From contig CM044880.1 in the NCBI GenBank assembly GCA_024500155.1, positions 3,720,001-3,784,000 on the forward strand: 64,000 nucleotides of DNA. Direction: 5' to 3'. Below, piece after piece: positions 35,870-47,800 of this stretch (position 1 is its first letter; the number at the start of each line of letters is the position of its first letter). The notes beneath the pieces were generated by a model. That model searched no databases. It had not been told where the DNA came from and worked only from the letters and a program-made list of their open reading frames with translations. The DNA is from Chenopodium formosanum. Taxonomy: Eukaryota; Streptophyta; Magnoliopsida; Caryophyllales; Amaranthaceae. The position numbers and the translations under genes are program-made.

Positions 35870-36889
35870 CTAAATTTCAGAAAAGCTCTGAATAATATTT
35901 GATGGGACTGTGAGGAAATTGAAATCAATACTTGTGGTAGAAGAATCCCGTGGAGATGCAATCAGTGCATATGAAGATATTAAATTTGCAACTGGCAGTA
36001 CTGTGATCTTATGCTCTGTGTGATTCTGTCTCACTTCATCATCCAGACCAATTATAGACTTCTTTATGATGCAAGTATGATCAAAATCAAGCCCACACCG
36101 TGTACAACTATACTTAGAGCCATATGTCTTCAACTCCGAACAAGCAGAGCAACGATAATCACTACATGATCTTTGAAGCAGCAGTGGATGGGGAGGGTGT
36201 AGTGGGTGAAACAAGTATAGTGGCAACTGGCTGCACTCAGGGTGCATATAGAATTCACATTCTTTGCAGGTATACACTCGATTATTCCTGTGACTCCCTT
36301 TGATTCCACATAGTTCACAGTATTTAAAATGTGGCCTGAGCTTCAGTTCAAGCTCGTGCTGGGGGTGCAGGTGGGAGGTTAGTCTGGTCGGTTGCTCAGC
36401 GCAGACCTGGTGCAACGTGACATTACATGCATCACAGTAATACCTTAGACCATCCCCAACATTCTTGCAGTGATCACACCTGAAAAGCTTCTGTTTGTAC
36501 TCAGAAATCACTGAGTGCTGAGGATGGGCAAAAGTATCAATAATGTCATGAAGGATCCCAAACCTTTCTATCTCTTCAGGTGGCATTTTGTGTAAGAGCC
36601 AGATGATGGGGCTTTCAGCACAAATCTTGTGCAGATCAAAGTTGCATAGGGCACAATGGAATCTCTTTCCTTTCCCCTTGCAGTTGCAAGAATTACATTG
36701 AAATTGCTTATAGTCTGACTCGGTATATATCAGGGGATGTGGGTGGGTAAAGTGCTCAGTGATCTCTGTTTTAAGATCATCTTGAGCTGTTATTCTCTCC
36801 AATTCTCTTTCCCTCTCTCTCTCCTCCTTGATTTCTATGTCTTTTAGTTTCATTTGACTCCTAGACTCTCCTCTTACCCCACACAACAT
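35870..36889 (-). CDS. DC1-domain (CHP-rich zinc finger) protein, copy B
   Basis: The 339-residue intronless paralogue of copy A has no length change and looks roughly 85-90 % identical by eye. All four DC1 modules keep their Cys and His ligands, for example YRCSACSELKTYGSKYSCTRC near residue 245. Substitutions concentrate in the charged N terminus and in the last 25 residues (copy B ends NIIQSFSEI, copy A SIIESLLES). Keeping the ligands in both copies suggests that both are under selection. Function is as for copy A: zinc-binding, probably in signalling, partner unknown. Confidence 0.9.
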   Translation of the reverse strand: MLCGVRGESRSQMKLKDIEIKEERERERELERITAQDDLKTEITEHFTHPHPLIYTESDYKQFQCNSCNCKGKGKRFHCALCNFDLHKICAESPIIWLLHKMPPEEIERFGILHDIIDTFAHPQHSVISEYKQKLFRCDHCKNVGDGLRYYCDACNVTLHQVCAEQPTRLTSHLHPQHELELKLRPHFKYCELCGIKGSHRNNRVYTCKECEFYMHPECSQLPLYLFHPLHPPHPLLLQRSCSDYRCSACSELKTYGSKYSCTRCGLDFDHTCIIKKSIIGLDDEVRQNHTEHKITVLPVANLISSYALIASPRDSSTTSIDFNFLTVPSNIIQSFSEI

Positions 36890-38561
36890 TTTCCCCCTTC
36901 AGTTTTGCTCAGGATAGTTGAACTGTTATGCATAAATACAGTATATATAGAGAGATGTGCTTAGTCAAACATTATATCATAAAATAATTCAAGTGAAGAA
37001 TGAGCTTTGAATTTTATATCTGTATCTTTGCTATCCCTGGATTCTGTATGTTGAATGGTTCTTGATGATCTTTTCACCCTTTCTAATTTATATGTATATG
37101 ATCGGTTCATTCTGCACGTTATGACATATGAATTACATAGTGTGTATGTATCAGAATGTGGAGTTTATTTGGTACATTAGTGACATAATGACTTCACACT
37201 GCATGTATAATATTTACCCCAATGGCTCCGCTATCGGCTATACAAAGATATGGTTCAGATATAATACTCTAATCCCATCCAACCTTTTTCTCTAACTCCA
37301 GAAGACTAAGGATCAGAAACACACAAACAGAAATTCATCTTAAGTTCTTAAAGTTGGAGACAAGCTAACATAGAGTAGAATTGTAGAAAAGAGCAAAGTG
37401 AGTTCACATCTCAGACAGGAATCACCAGGATTTTTCAATGATCACAACTCTATATACGTAGTAACTTGTTTCGTTGTAGCATATGAGACATGAAATGACC
37501 GGGGGGAAAAATAATTCAAGGCATCAGGGTTCTAGTTCAGTACGTGGTTCTACTAAAGAAAGTATCCCATAAATGCTTCCCAATCAGCAAGTTGCCCCCA
37601 AAACTCCCTTATATGTAACCCTAAGTCCCTGAATATACAGTATATACTCCTGATGCTCATCTAAATGCAAATCTGATGTACACATATCATCCCTTGAATC
37701 TACAGGCATGAAAGAGTAAAGGTTCTAAGACTTCTAACATTGATAAATGCTCTAATAGTAACAATGAACAATACAGAATCAACAATTGCTGGGCTCTTAA
37801 GTGTTCCCACGATTACGTCTACAACACCCAACCAAAGAAGGCAGCATCTTCTTACTCTATGCTTAAAGCACTAGAGTCCTTTGCAAATGAAGCCCAAATA
37901 GGATAGTAGTGATACAGGTTCACTTAAAACAGTCTCATCTTAAATCAGTTTATGCAAGAAAGTTAGTTGAATCCTAGAGTGTCATATATACAGCTACAAG
38001 GTTTCGGCAACACAAGCTCAAGGTTTAACTTCAGCAGGAAGCTCGTGCAGGGGCAGCAAACAAAAAGATTTCATCTTTGTTCAAGAGATCTAAATGTTAT
38101 CAAAAATATTCATCGACTCTCCATAAAATTGGATACAATAAATGAGTAGAGCCAACTCTTAGTGACTTCATCAAAATCAAAATTGATACTCCATAAATAT
38201 TAGTACAACTCCAAAAGATCAATAACCTGACATTCAAATCTCTACCCTGCAGTGGCCAACATACAACCAGCCTACACATCTAACTAGAGTACTAGACCAT
38301 AGAAAGATTAATATCATGTTTAACCAATATAGGATGGATAAGGCACTCCCCATAACATTAGCTCAAATGAACACAAAAGCAAAAACAAAACTCAGCACTA
38401 AAATCAAAATTGAAGCTTGATAACATTATAATTTAACATTGAAATCATCTTTATATCATTAATCATTATAAATCATACATAACCCACTAACACAAATGTC
38501 TCAATTCCCATCCATCCCAAAAACCTCTAACAACAAAATTGAAAATTTGAAGATACCCAAT
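36890..38561. other. Spacer between DC1 copy B and NIP7
   Basis: The left part is the DC1-B promoter, shared with copy A. The stretch at about 37290-38325 is present only in unit B and contains no supported gene. The right part, about 38325-38561, is the NIP7 3' flank that was duplicated to 34735-34974. Confidence 0.6.
36941..36950 (-). promoter_or_regulatory. TATA box of DC1 copy B
   Basis: CTATATATAC on the minus strand lies about 52 bases upstream of the ATG at 36889, matching the position in copy A. Promoter similarity suggests that the copies kept similar basal expression. Confidence 0.5.
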
Positions 38562-39131
38562 TCAAAGTTCATCCTCCATTCTCAAATACTCACCAATATC
38601 ACCCTGATGAATAACCACCATAGTTTGCGGGTCCGATTTACGAACATCCTTAGTCGATTTAGTAGCAATTCCAAAACCCAAAGGAACATCAGACATAGAA
38701 TAAACAACAATACCATCACCAGCATTAATATCCTCAGTAATCCTCCCTAAATGAGCCTTCAACACAGCATTCCCATACAAAAACGACATCTCCGAGGTGG
38801 GTTTAAGCCATACCTTATGCTTCGCATTCGCAGCAAGAATAGGAAGCGCGTGAATTGTGAGATGGAAGTTTCCATGGTGGGTGAACTTCCCAACTTGAAC
38901 ACCCAACGAAACGAGCTGCTCCTTCGAAACGTTTGTGGCGCGTTTCACAAGCGATTCGCTGGCGTAGTAGACTCGATTCTTCTGGAGGCGGAAGCAGTAG
39001 CGACCTGGAAGTGGGTCTGAAGCTGGGCCTTCGTAGGCGGGGTTGTCGACGATGTTTTTCAGGTTGTTGCCCACGAATTTGAAGAGCTTTTCGAAGACTA
39101 TGGTGGTTTCTTGCTCGTCTAGGGTTCTCAT
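38562..39131 (-). CDS. NIP7: 60S ribosome subunit biogenesis protein NIP7 homologue
   Basis: A single exon encodes 189 residues, slightly above the usual 180 or so. The N-terminal domain (about 1-95) opens MRTLDEQETTIVFEKLFKFV and contains PGRYCFRLQKNRVYYASE and SLGVQVGKFTHHGNFHLTI. The PUA domain (about 96-175) contains KHKVWLKPTSEMSFLYGNAV, then VLKAHLGRI and GDGIVVYSMSDVPLGFGIA. This is the whole NIP7 architecture. NIP7 binds pre-rRNA and is needed for 27S processing and 60S assembly in yeast and humans. An insert of about ten residues (around PAYEGPASDP) lies where other homologues are shorter. The last codons and 3' flank were copied to 34735-34974. Confidence 0.93.
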   Translation of the reverse strand: MRTLDEQETTIVFEKLFKFVGNNLKNIVDNPAYEGPASDPLPGRYCFRLQKNRVYYASESLVKRATNVSKEQLVSLGVQVGKFTHHGNFHLTIHALPILAANAKHKVWLKPTSEMSFLYGNAVLKAHLGRITEDINAGDGIVVYSMSDVPLGFGIATKSTKDVRKSDPQTMVVIHQGDIGEYLRMEDEL

Positions 39132-39341
39132 CTTCTTAGCTGTTCTTCAATGGTGGTTGAAAGGTGACGTTAATGGCGGCAATTAGGTTTTAGAGGATTT
39201 CTGTAGAAAAGAGAAGTTTCAAGCAGGGTTTAAGACCTTTTATATGGAGTACTTCGTAAAATTTGTGTGCTTAGGTCAAACGCAGCGTTTAATTGTACAA
39301 GTGTTTTTTTTTTTAAACATAATTGTACACACTGGTGGTCT

Positions 39342-42300
39342 ACATGGATGGGTGGAACCATCCAATTTGCTTTTAAACGGCCAACTTACTGGTTTAAAAC
39401 TTGTATCGATTTCATTAACTCAAATCTACCACGAACATTTATGACAACATATAATGATCATATACGGTTCCAAACAGCTGATATGACCCAGAGATGTATC
39501 CCCTAATTCTTAAGGTTTTTCGACACCGGACCCCGAAACCTCCAAAATTACTCAAAAAGCGTGGATATTAGTCTTCAATTTTGGAATTTTTTGACTTATT
39601 TTCGCCTGGAAATAAAAAAATTCCAAAATGTTTATCATGGTCCCTAATACCCTCTGGGCGTCCAATTAGGTGAGTGGAACTATCCAATTTGCCTTTAAAC
39701 GACCAATTTATCGATTTACAACTTGCAATGATTTCATTAACTCAAGCCTACCACGAACATTTATGACAACACATAATGATCATATATGGTTCCAAATGGC
39801 ATTATATGACCCCAAGATGTATTCCCTAGAATTTTAATACTCTTTGACACCAGGCCCCGAAACCTCCAAAATTTCGCAAAAAGCGTGGATAGATTTCAAT
39901 TTTGGAATTTTTTGACTTTTATTTGCCCGGAAATAAAAATTTCTGTAATGTTTACAATGTTCCCAAATACCCTTCGGGAGTACACCTAGCTGGGTGGAAC
40001 CATCCAATTTGCTTTTAAACAACCGATTTACCAGTTTACAACTTGCACCGATTTCAATAACTCAAGCCTACCACGTATATTTATGACAACAAATAATGAT
40101 CATATATGGTTCCAAACGGCATTATATGACCCCAAAATGAATTCCCTAAAATTTCAAGATTTTTCGTCACCGGACCATGAAACCTCTAAAATTCTCAAAA
40201 AGTGTGAATATTAGACTTCAATTTTGGAATTTTTTTTAACTTTTTTTCTCCTGGAAATAAAAATTGCCGAAATGTTTACCATGGTCACTAATACGCTCCA
40301 GGAGTCCAATTGGGTGGGTGGAAGCCGTGGAACCATCCAATTTGCCTTTAAACGACCAATTTACCAATTTACAACTTGCACCGATTTCATTAACTCAATC
40401 ATACCACGAACATTTATAAAAACGTATAATGATCATATATGGTTCCAAACGGCATTACATGACCCCAAGATGTATTCCCTAAAATCTCAAGGTTTTTCGA
40501 CACCGTACCCAACCTCAAAATTTTCTCAAATTTTGGAATTTTTTGACTTTATTTCGCCCGGAAATAAAAATTGCTGAAATTTTGAAATTTTGGAATTTCG
40601 CCCGGAACTAATAACCCAAGCTTTTAATTTTGGAATTTTTTGACTTTATTTCGCCTGGAAATAAAAATTGCTGAAATTTTTACCGTGGTCGCTAATACCC
40701 TCCGATAGTCCAATTAGGTGGGTGGAACCATCCAATTTGCCTTTAAACGACCAATTTACCGATTTACAACTTGCATCGATTTCATCAACAAAGCCTACCA
40801 CGAACATTTATGACAACAAATAGTGGTAATATATATATGGTTCCAAACGACATTATATGACCCCGAGATGTAATCCCTAGAATCTCAAGACTTTTCGATA
40901 CCGGGCCCCGAAACTACAAAATTTCATAAAAAGCGTAGGGATATTAGCCTTTAATATTGGAATTTTTAGACTTTTTTCGCATGGAAATAATAATTGCCGA
41001 AATGTTTACCATGGTTCCTAATATCCTTCAGGAGTCCAATTGGGTGGATGGAACCATCCAATTTGCCTTTAAACGACCTATTTATCGATTTATAACTTGC
41101 ACCGATTTCATTAATTCAAGCCTACCACAAACATTTATGACAACAAATATGATCATATATGGTTCCAAACGGCATTAAATGGCCCCGAGATGGTTTCTCT
41201 AGAATTTCTTGATTTTTCAACACCAGGCCCCGAATCCTCCAAAATTTCTCAAAAAGCGAGGATATTAACCTTCAAATTTGAAATTTTTGACTTTTTTTTC
41301 GCCCGTAAATAAAAATAGCCGAAATGTTTACCATGACCCCTAATACCGTCCGGGAGTCCCATTGGGTAGGTGGAACCATCCAATTTGCCTTTAAACGACC
41401 AATTTACCGGTTTACAACTTGCACCGGTTTCATTAACTCAAGCTTACCACGAACATTTATGACAACAAATTATGATCATATATGGTTACAAACAACATTA
41501 TATGACCCCGAGATGTATCCCCTAAATTTCAAGACTTTTCGACATCAGGCACCGAAACCTTCAAAATTTCTCAAAAAGCGTGGATATTAGTCTTTAATTT
41601 TGGATTTTTTTGACTTTTTTTTTCTTTCGGAAATAAAAATTGCTAAAATATTTTTTATGGTCCCTAATACCCTCTGGGAGTCCAATTGGGTTGGTGGAAC
41701 CATCCAATTTGCCTTTAAACGGTCAATTTAATTACCGGTTTACAACTTGCACGGATTTCATTAACTCAAGCCTACTACGAACATTTATGACAACATATAA
41801 TGATCATATATGGTTCTAAATGACATTATATGACCACGAGATGTATCCCCTAAAATATTAATACTTTTCTACACCGTGCCCTTAAACCTCCAAAATTTCT
41901 CAAAAAGCGTGAATATTAGCCTTCAATTTTGAAAATTTTTTATTTTTTTTTTCGCCCGAAAATAAAAATTTCCGAAATGTTTACCATGATCCCTAATATC
42001 CTCCGGGAGTCCAATTGGGTGGGTGGAACCTTTTAATTTGCCTTTAAACGACCAAATTACCGGTATACAACTTGCATCGATTTCATTAATTTAAGCCTAC
42101 CACGAACATTTATGACAACAAATAATGATCATATATGGTTCCAAACGACATTATATGACACCGAGATGTATCCCATAGAATTTCAAGACCTGTTCGACAC
42201 CGGGCTTCGAAACCTCCAAAATTTCTCAAAAAGCGTGGATATTAGTCTTCAATTTTGGAATTTTTTTACTTTTTTTCGCCCGGAAATAAAAATTGTCAAA

Positions 42301-42420
42301 ATGTTTATTATGGTCTTTAATACCCTCTAGGAGTCCAATTAGGTGTGTGGAACCATTCAATTTGCTTTTAAACGGCCAATTTATCGGTTTACAACTTGCA
42401 CCGATTTACCAGTTTACAAC
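39342..42420 (+). repeat. Satellite array, about 325-bp unit, ten copies
   Basis: The landmark GGTGGAACCATCCAATTTGC, or a close variant, recurs near 39351, 39675, 39993, 40328, 40721, 41049, 41371, 41696, 42022 and 42347. The spacings are 324, 318, 335, 393, 328, 322, 325, 326 and 325. Each unit also contains ATTTATGACAACA, ATGATCATATATGGTTC, CTCAAAAAGCGTGGATATTA and CGCCCGGAAATAAAAATT. The units look 80-90 % alike. The last unit breaks into the ACCCGA-rich array. It lies just upstream of NIP7. Confidence 0.92.
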
Positions 42421-42439
42421 GGCCAATTTAATTAACTTG

Positions 42440-43600
42440 CACCGAACCCGACTTGAACCGAAATTTACCCAAACCCGTTTTAACCAGTCAAATCCAGAAT
42501 TTAACTCGACTTGTTACGAACCTGACCTGAATTCAACCTGACCCGATCCGAATTTAACCCAACCTGTTACAAACCCGACCCGAAATCAACCCGACTTATT
42601 ATTGACCTAACCCAAATTCAACCCAACTTGTTATTGACCCGACCCGAATTTTATCATACCTATTACTTACCTAACCCAAAAATTCAACCCGATCGTTTAC
42701 TAACCCGACTAGAAATTAACACGACTTGTTATTGCTCGACCTAAATTCAACCCAAATTGAACCTGACCCGATTTCAAATCACCTTAAATGCAATTTAGAC
42801 CACATTTTATTGTTGTTCAAAGTATTTTGTCTTGGGAGACCAAGTCGGTCCAGGCCAGCAAAAAAAAAAAAAAAAAAAAAGAGCATCATCCTCAAATTTA
42901 AGAGTTAAATATAGTAAATATTTGTTGTATGGTCAAAGGAAATAATTATTTTCCTAAATTATAGACTATAGTTTCCTAGTATAGTTTCATATATATTACA
43001 GTCAAAGGAAATAATTAGTTTGATAAAAATGATAATTATTTATTTATAGTTAGTTGAACCCGAATATGACCTGACTTGGAAATGACCCGACCTGATTGTA
43101 ACCTGCAAATTATTGACTTGAACATAACCCGACTTGAATCCGAGAATGACCCAACTTGAAAATGATCCAACCTGATTATAAACCCGCAAATTATTGACTT
43201 GAATCGTACCCGACTTGAACCCAAGAATGACCCGACTTGATTATAATCCGTAAATTATTGACTTGAGCCAAACCCGACACAAACCCGAGAATGATCCGAC
43301 CTGATTCTAACCCGCAAATTATTGACTTGAACCGAACCCAACTCGAACCCGATAATTACCCTAACTCGTTTTAACCCGAATTAAACCCGACCTATTGTTC
43401 ACTTGACCCGAATGTAACCCGACTTAAACCCGACCCAAACCCGATAAGAAGTATGACCCGACGTGACCTGACTCAAGCATGACCCAACCCAAAACCGACC
43501 CGCATATGTTATGGAATTAATTTGAATTGACCCGACCCGAGTTGACCCGACCCACTCTTACCCGACCCAAACCCGACCCGTTTCCCCGAATTGACAGCTC
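42440..43600. repeat. Degenerate ACCCGA-rich array
   Basis: Short phrases such as AACCCGACCCGAA, CCCGACTTGAACC and TTATTGACCCGACC recur irregularly over two blocks (about 42440-42770 and 43040-43600). A stretch with an A-run of about 20 near 42860 separates them. In the second block a longer period of about 60 bases, marked by CCGCAAATTATTGACTTGA, is visible four or five times. There is no coding function. Confidence 0.75.
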
Positions 43601-44059
43601 TACTTATTACAGAGGATTCTGTAATTTTTTATATAAGTATTTTTTTTTCGAAATATTGATTTTTATTATAATGAAGAAAAACTACTATTAAGTTAGGACA
43701 AATTATATCCCATACCTTATTCCCTAAAAAAAAAAACTTCGTGTATGTTACTAAACGAGGTTAGCAATGCACCCTAGGTGCTAAAAAAAATGCCAAGTAT
43801 GGGATCGGGATAAAGCATAACGTCTATTCTTGGTGTGATGGATGGTGCAAACCTGCTAAGGCACGATCGTGTTATAGGCATGTAACATGGGTATAATACA
43901 TGTACCAAGGATAAAACAACTCGTCCCTAAAAAAAATTTAATGATAATAATAGATAATTTGAGGTTAATGAATTGGTTTGTCTCAACTTAAGGCCAAAGG
44001 CAAGGCAACACAAATTAAGGCTAACACAAGCCACAATGAAACAAGACCAAGTTAAGACT
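43601..44059. other. AT-rich spacer, possible relic element
   Basis: No gene is seen. Stretches near 43700 (GGACAAATTATATCCCATACC) and 43910-43945 form a weak inverted pair that could be MITE ends. I do not consider this established. Confidence 0.35.
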
Positions 44060-44640
44060 TTGAGAACCTTGGGATGCAAAATCTTGCCAAGACTAATTTT
44101 GAATGTTTAGGAATTTGGTGTCAAAAGCTCATGGAGTTGTAGGGAACACATTTCGAGATTTTATAATATTGTTTTAAACGATATAAGACCATTAGTCGCC
44201 CGCATAAAGGTTCGGTATGACCTACTTGTATAACTGATGAAAGAAGGCGTATACAAAACCAGTTATATTGATTGTTTAAAGACAAAGGAGATAGTTCTAA
44301 CCATTCAAAGGACCTCCCAGGTTAGTTGGGGTCCATTAAAAGCACCTCAAACTATTTACTTTTTAAGTTCGGTAAAAGTCCAAATTTATCCAAATTTGAA
44401 AGGTATAATTCACACTTTGGGACCAATTTTAGAAGTTTTCAAGACTTGGTGTCAAAAAATCTCAGAATTCTAGGGGATGCATATTGAAGTCAAATAATAA
44501 TGTTTGGAAACATAAATGACACTAGTCGGTCATATAAAGTCATGTATTGACCTTGAGTTGATAAAAGACATAATGGACGGTTTCAACCACCTAAATAGAT
44601 TTCGAGGGTACTGTAAAGTCTATGAAAATACTAATGGAAG
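44060..44640 (-). repeat. Two diverged satellite units in reverse orientation
   Basis: Compared with the reverse complement of the satellite at 39342-42420, this stretch matches at roughly 60-70 %. GGTGTCAAAA...ATTCTAGGGGATGCATATTG here corresponds to GGTGTCGAAAA...ATTCTAGGGGATACATCTCG, and TTTGGAAACATAAATGA to TTTGGAACCATATATGA. The landmark GGTGTCAAAA occurs near 44118 and 44450, about 330 apart, the satellite period. No clear unit remains further right. Confidence 0.7.
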
Positions 44641-44858
44641 AAGTCCAAAATTCAAGACTCTAAATTCCATATTGGCTAATTTGATCCCCTAATTCTAACA
44701 GACTTGTTTCAAATGTCTGCATCTTTAAATACAATATGAGAGAGGAGGGAATAGTGAAATTGCATTATCCATAAAATTCCATGATCATTTCATTACACTC
44801 CCTCCAACTCTAACTTCCATTCTTGCTCCCTCTACTCTTACTGCTCTCTACCTCTCTA

Positions 44859-47800
44859 ATGGCGTCCTCTCTCTCCTTGCCACCCCACTACTTGTCGACT
44901 TCACTACCATCACTTAAACGCCCATTTCTACCAGCATCATTCCCGTCGCCGGTACTTCTCCGGCCGGCGATTGCTCATTCTCCGGCGAACTTGAGTTTGA
45001 GCTTTTTGGGCAACAAAAATAGGAACTTTTTGTATAGGGAAGGTGTTATTGTCAGAGCTGAAGATAAGGCCAGAAGCTCTTCACCTCCGCCACAACTTAA
45101 GGTCTTCTCATTTTTGATTTTTTTTTGTTTTTTTTTTTAATTTTTTTTTTTGAATTATTTTTAATATTGTAATTGTTGATTTCTTGGAATAGATTGATGA
45201 ATTACCACTGAATTAGTATGGTTGTTTTTGCGTTGACTTGAGAAAAATATGGATTAATTGTTTGTAATTAGAAATGGTGGAATTGATCTTGTTCTGACAG
45301 TTTTACGGTTCAACACTATTGGATTATATTGGAAAAGAAAACCATTGTTATTATCTTGAATTCTATTTTTGAGTATTTGAGCTTGCTTCTGATATGAGTT
45401 TATTTATTTATTTATTTTGTGGTGAGGTTCTTTCTTGCTGACATGGTTTTGGGGGTAATTGGAAGTTGCTTGGGTATTTTTACTGTTAAATAGCAAATTG
45501 AATTACTGGAATTGTGCATTAATTGTCATGGATATCCGAAAATCGGGTTGTAATGGTAGAGTGCAGGCTTAGAAAGTTGAATTGGCTGAGGTTGGATATT
45601 GTAAATGGATATAATGAGTTGAGCAAAATCCTATTTATATTTTGCTGCTATGTTACTTGTAACCGTCTTTTCACCTATATACTCATGTTTGATATTCGAC
45701 ACCCAATAGACGCTTTACATCAGAACTTTAATACGCTGATATAGCTATGTTTGACACAATGATACTTGGATTGTGTGACTACTCTTGTCTGAGGAACATA
45801 GTTTTGCTGTAGTCCACTGCATATATGTAATATGTGTTAGTATGTTACATGTGTTGTTCAACTCACTGTACCTGTGTTGAATACTGGACATTGTGGGGGT
45901 AGGGAAACAGACATTTCCTATGTAGGTCAAACCACCAGAAATGTGATGTTTGACACGTATGGAAGTAGGATTCCTGAGCTGCGTGCATTTAGCAATGTAG
46001 CATAGTTGGTTGGACCTTAATATTCGTGTAATTGCTCACTATTTCATTCATAGAGTATTGTGTATTATAATTTCTTGACGTGACTACTTCTGAGTTGTGC
46101 ATTTACCTTATTAGTGTATACTCAGGAGCTGATAAATTCATCAGGGGAATGTGATCCAATATGCTCAGTTGATGAAACAAGTTCCCAAGATTTCGAAGCC
46201 AGTTATCAGCCAAAGACTGATTTGCTGAAAGCTCTTGCTATTTTTGCTGCTGCTTTGACAGGCGCTGTAGCCATTAATCATTCCTGGGTTGCTGCTAATC
46301 AGGTTAATTTTGTTTTAATGTTTGATTGCACTATTGCAGGCTTTGCTTATGCATATTGCTTTAGACCTGAAGTAGACATGCTGATAGAAGATTATTGATA
46401 AAATCTTGTAATGCAGGATCTTGCTATGACATTGCTATTTGGAATAGGATATGCCGGGATCATATTTGAGGAATCTCTGGCTTTCAATAAAAGTGGAGTA
46501 GGTTTGATCATGGCAGTAAGCTTGTGGGCTGTAAGAAGCATAGGGGTAAGTTTTTCTTTACTTGTGGAATTTTCTGGCAGTGTAATACTTTGCCGTTCCA
46601 CAAATATTGCAACAATTACCATTTTAGGAAGTTTCACAACTATTGCAACATTTCCTTATTTGCACATGGTTTCTCTCTTTCTCTCACCTCATCACATGGG
46701 TCTCTATCTTTATAATTCTCTATCTATCTCCTCTTCTTAAAATCCGTGTCCCATTCCCACAATGCAATATTTGGGAAACAAAGGAAGTAGATGGTAAATA
46801 TTTTAAATGATTAACATGCTCTCTTTAAAATGTTAGTTTGCTAGTTGCTAAGTTAAATGCTCTAGATGTTCTATTATGCTAGTCGCGTACAGAGAAAATG
46901 TTTACAGCACCAAATTTACTTGTTTTCTATTTTCTCATGGAGTGATTTGCAGCTTGAATAAGTGGAGTTAGCAGAATAGCAGTTACAATAAATTTATTGA
47001 CTCTAGTGCTCCCCATGAATGAGAAGCAAAAAGCTGTGCATTGTATACTCGTTATATCTGGTGTGAGTTTGTAGCACTGCATATGTGATATAATCATATT
47101 ATAATCAATAATTACATAACTATACCAATACTAAGATCAATAGAGGTTATCAGTTCCCCATATCTCTTGCATATTAGACAGGCATTTCATAACATGTCAT
47201 TTATTTGTATCTAAATATTTTGTAGGCTCCATCTACTGAGGTTGCTTTGTCAGAGCTAGAGCATGCCACTGCTGAAGTCAGCCAAATTGTTTTCTTTCTG
47301 TTAGGTGCGATGACAATCGTTGAAATAGTTGATGCTCATCAAGGCTTTAAGCTTGTCACTGAGAATATTACAACACGTAAACCGCGTACCCTCTTATGGG
47401 TGGTAAGTTCTTTGTTTGATTAGTTACTAGATGTTCAAATCCAACACATTTGGTGAAGGGGAAATTTTCATGTCCAGCAATAAATAGTGCAAACAACAGT
47501 GGATATTGCAGCTACTTTAGATTGAAAAATGAAGATATATTTCTAAGCAATATCCGGAATTAAAGATATGATCTTTACTATACTAATTGTTAATAATTAC
47601 TTAATTAGCATATTTATTTATTTATTTTTGGTTTCTCATGTCTTCTGTTTTCCCCTCGGTATACTTACAACTTTACTAGCGTCCGGATATTCTTTGCAAT
47701 GGCACTTTTTCTTCAATTGCATGTCTCTACAAGTGCTTTGGAAAGATGTTTGAATAGCATAAATACCTCACGTTTATAACTTAATTAGAGATATGTTGCT

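Larger units (their letters stand above)
34981..38575. repeat. Segmental duplication, unit B (DC1 gene, spacer and NIP7 end)
   Basis: This unit starts immediately after the NIP7-derived tail of unit A. It carries DC1 copy B and continues through a 1-kb stretch missing from unit A into the real 3' end of NIP7. The similarity to unit A stops within the last NIP7 codons, at about 38572. Confidence 0.8.

Noticed and set aside
39244..42541. Many short plus-strand frames taken as genes
   Set aside because: They repeat every 325 bp with the satellite and have no start, stop or codon pattern in common.
39342..43600. A CRISPR-like array
   Set aside because: The units are long, continuous and without unique spacers, and the genome is a plant nuclear one. 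It is a satellite.
43690..43950. A MITE with GGACAAATT-type inverted ends
   Set aside because: The inversion is weak and interrupted, and no target duplication could be seen.
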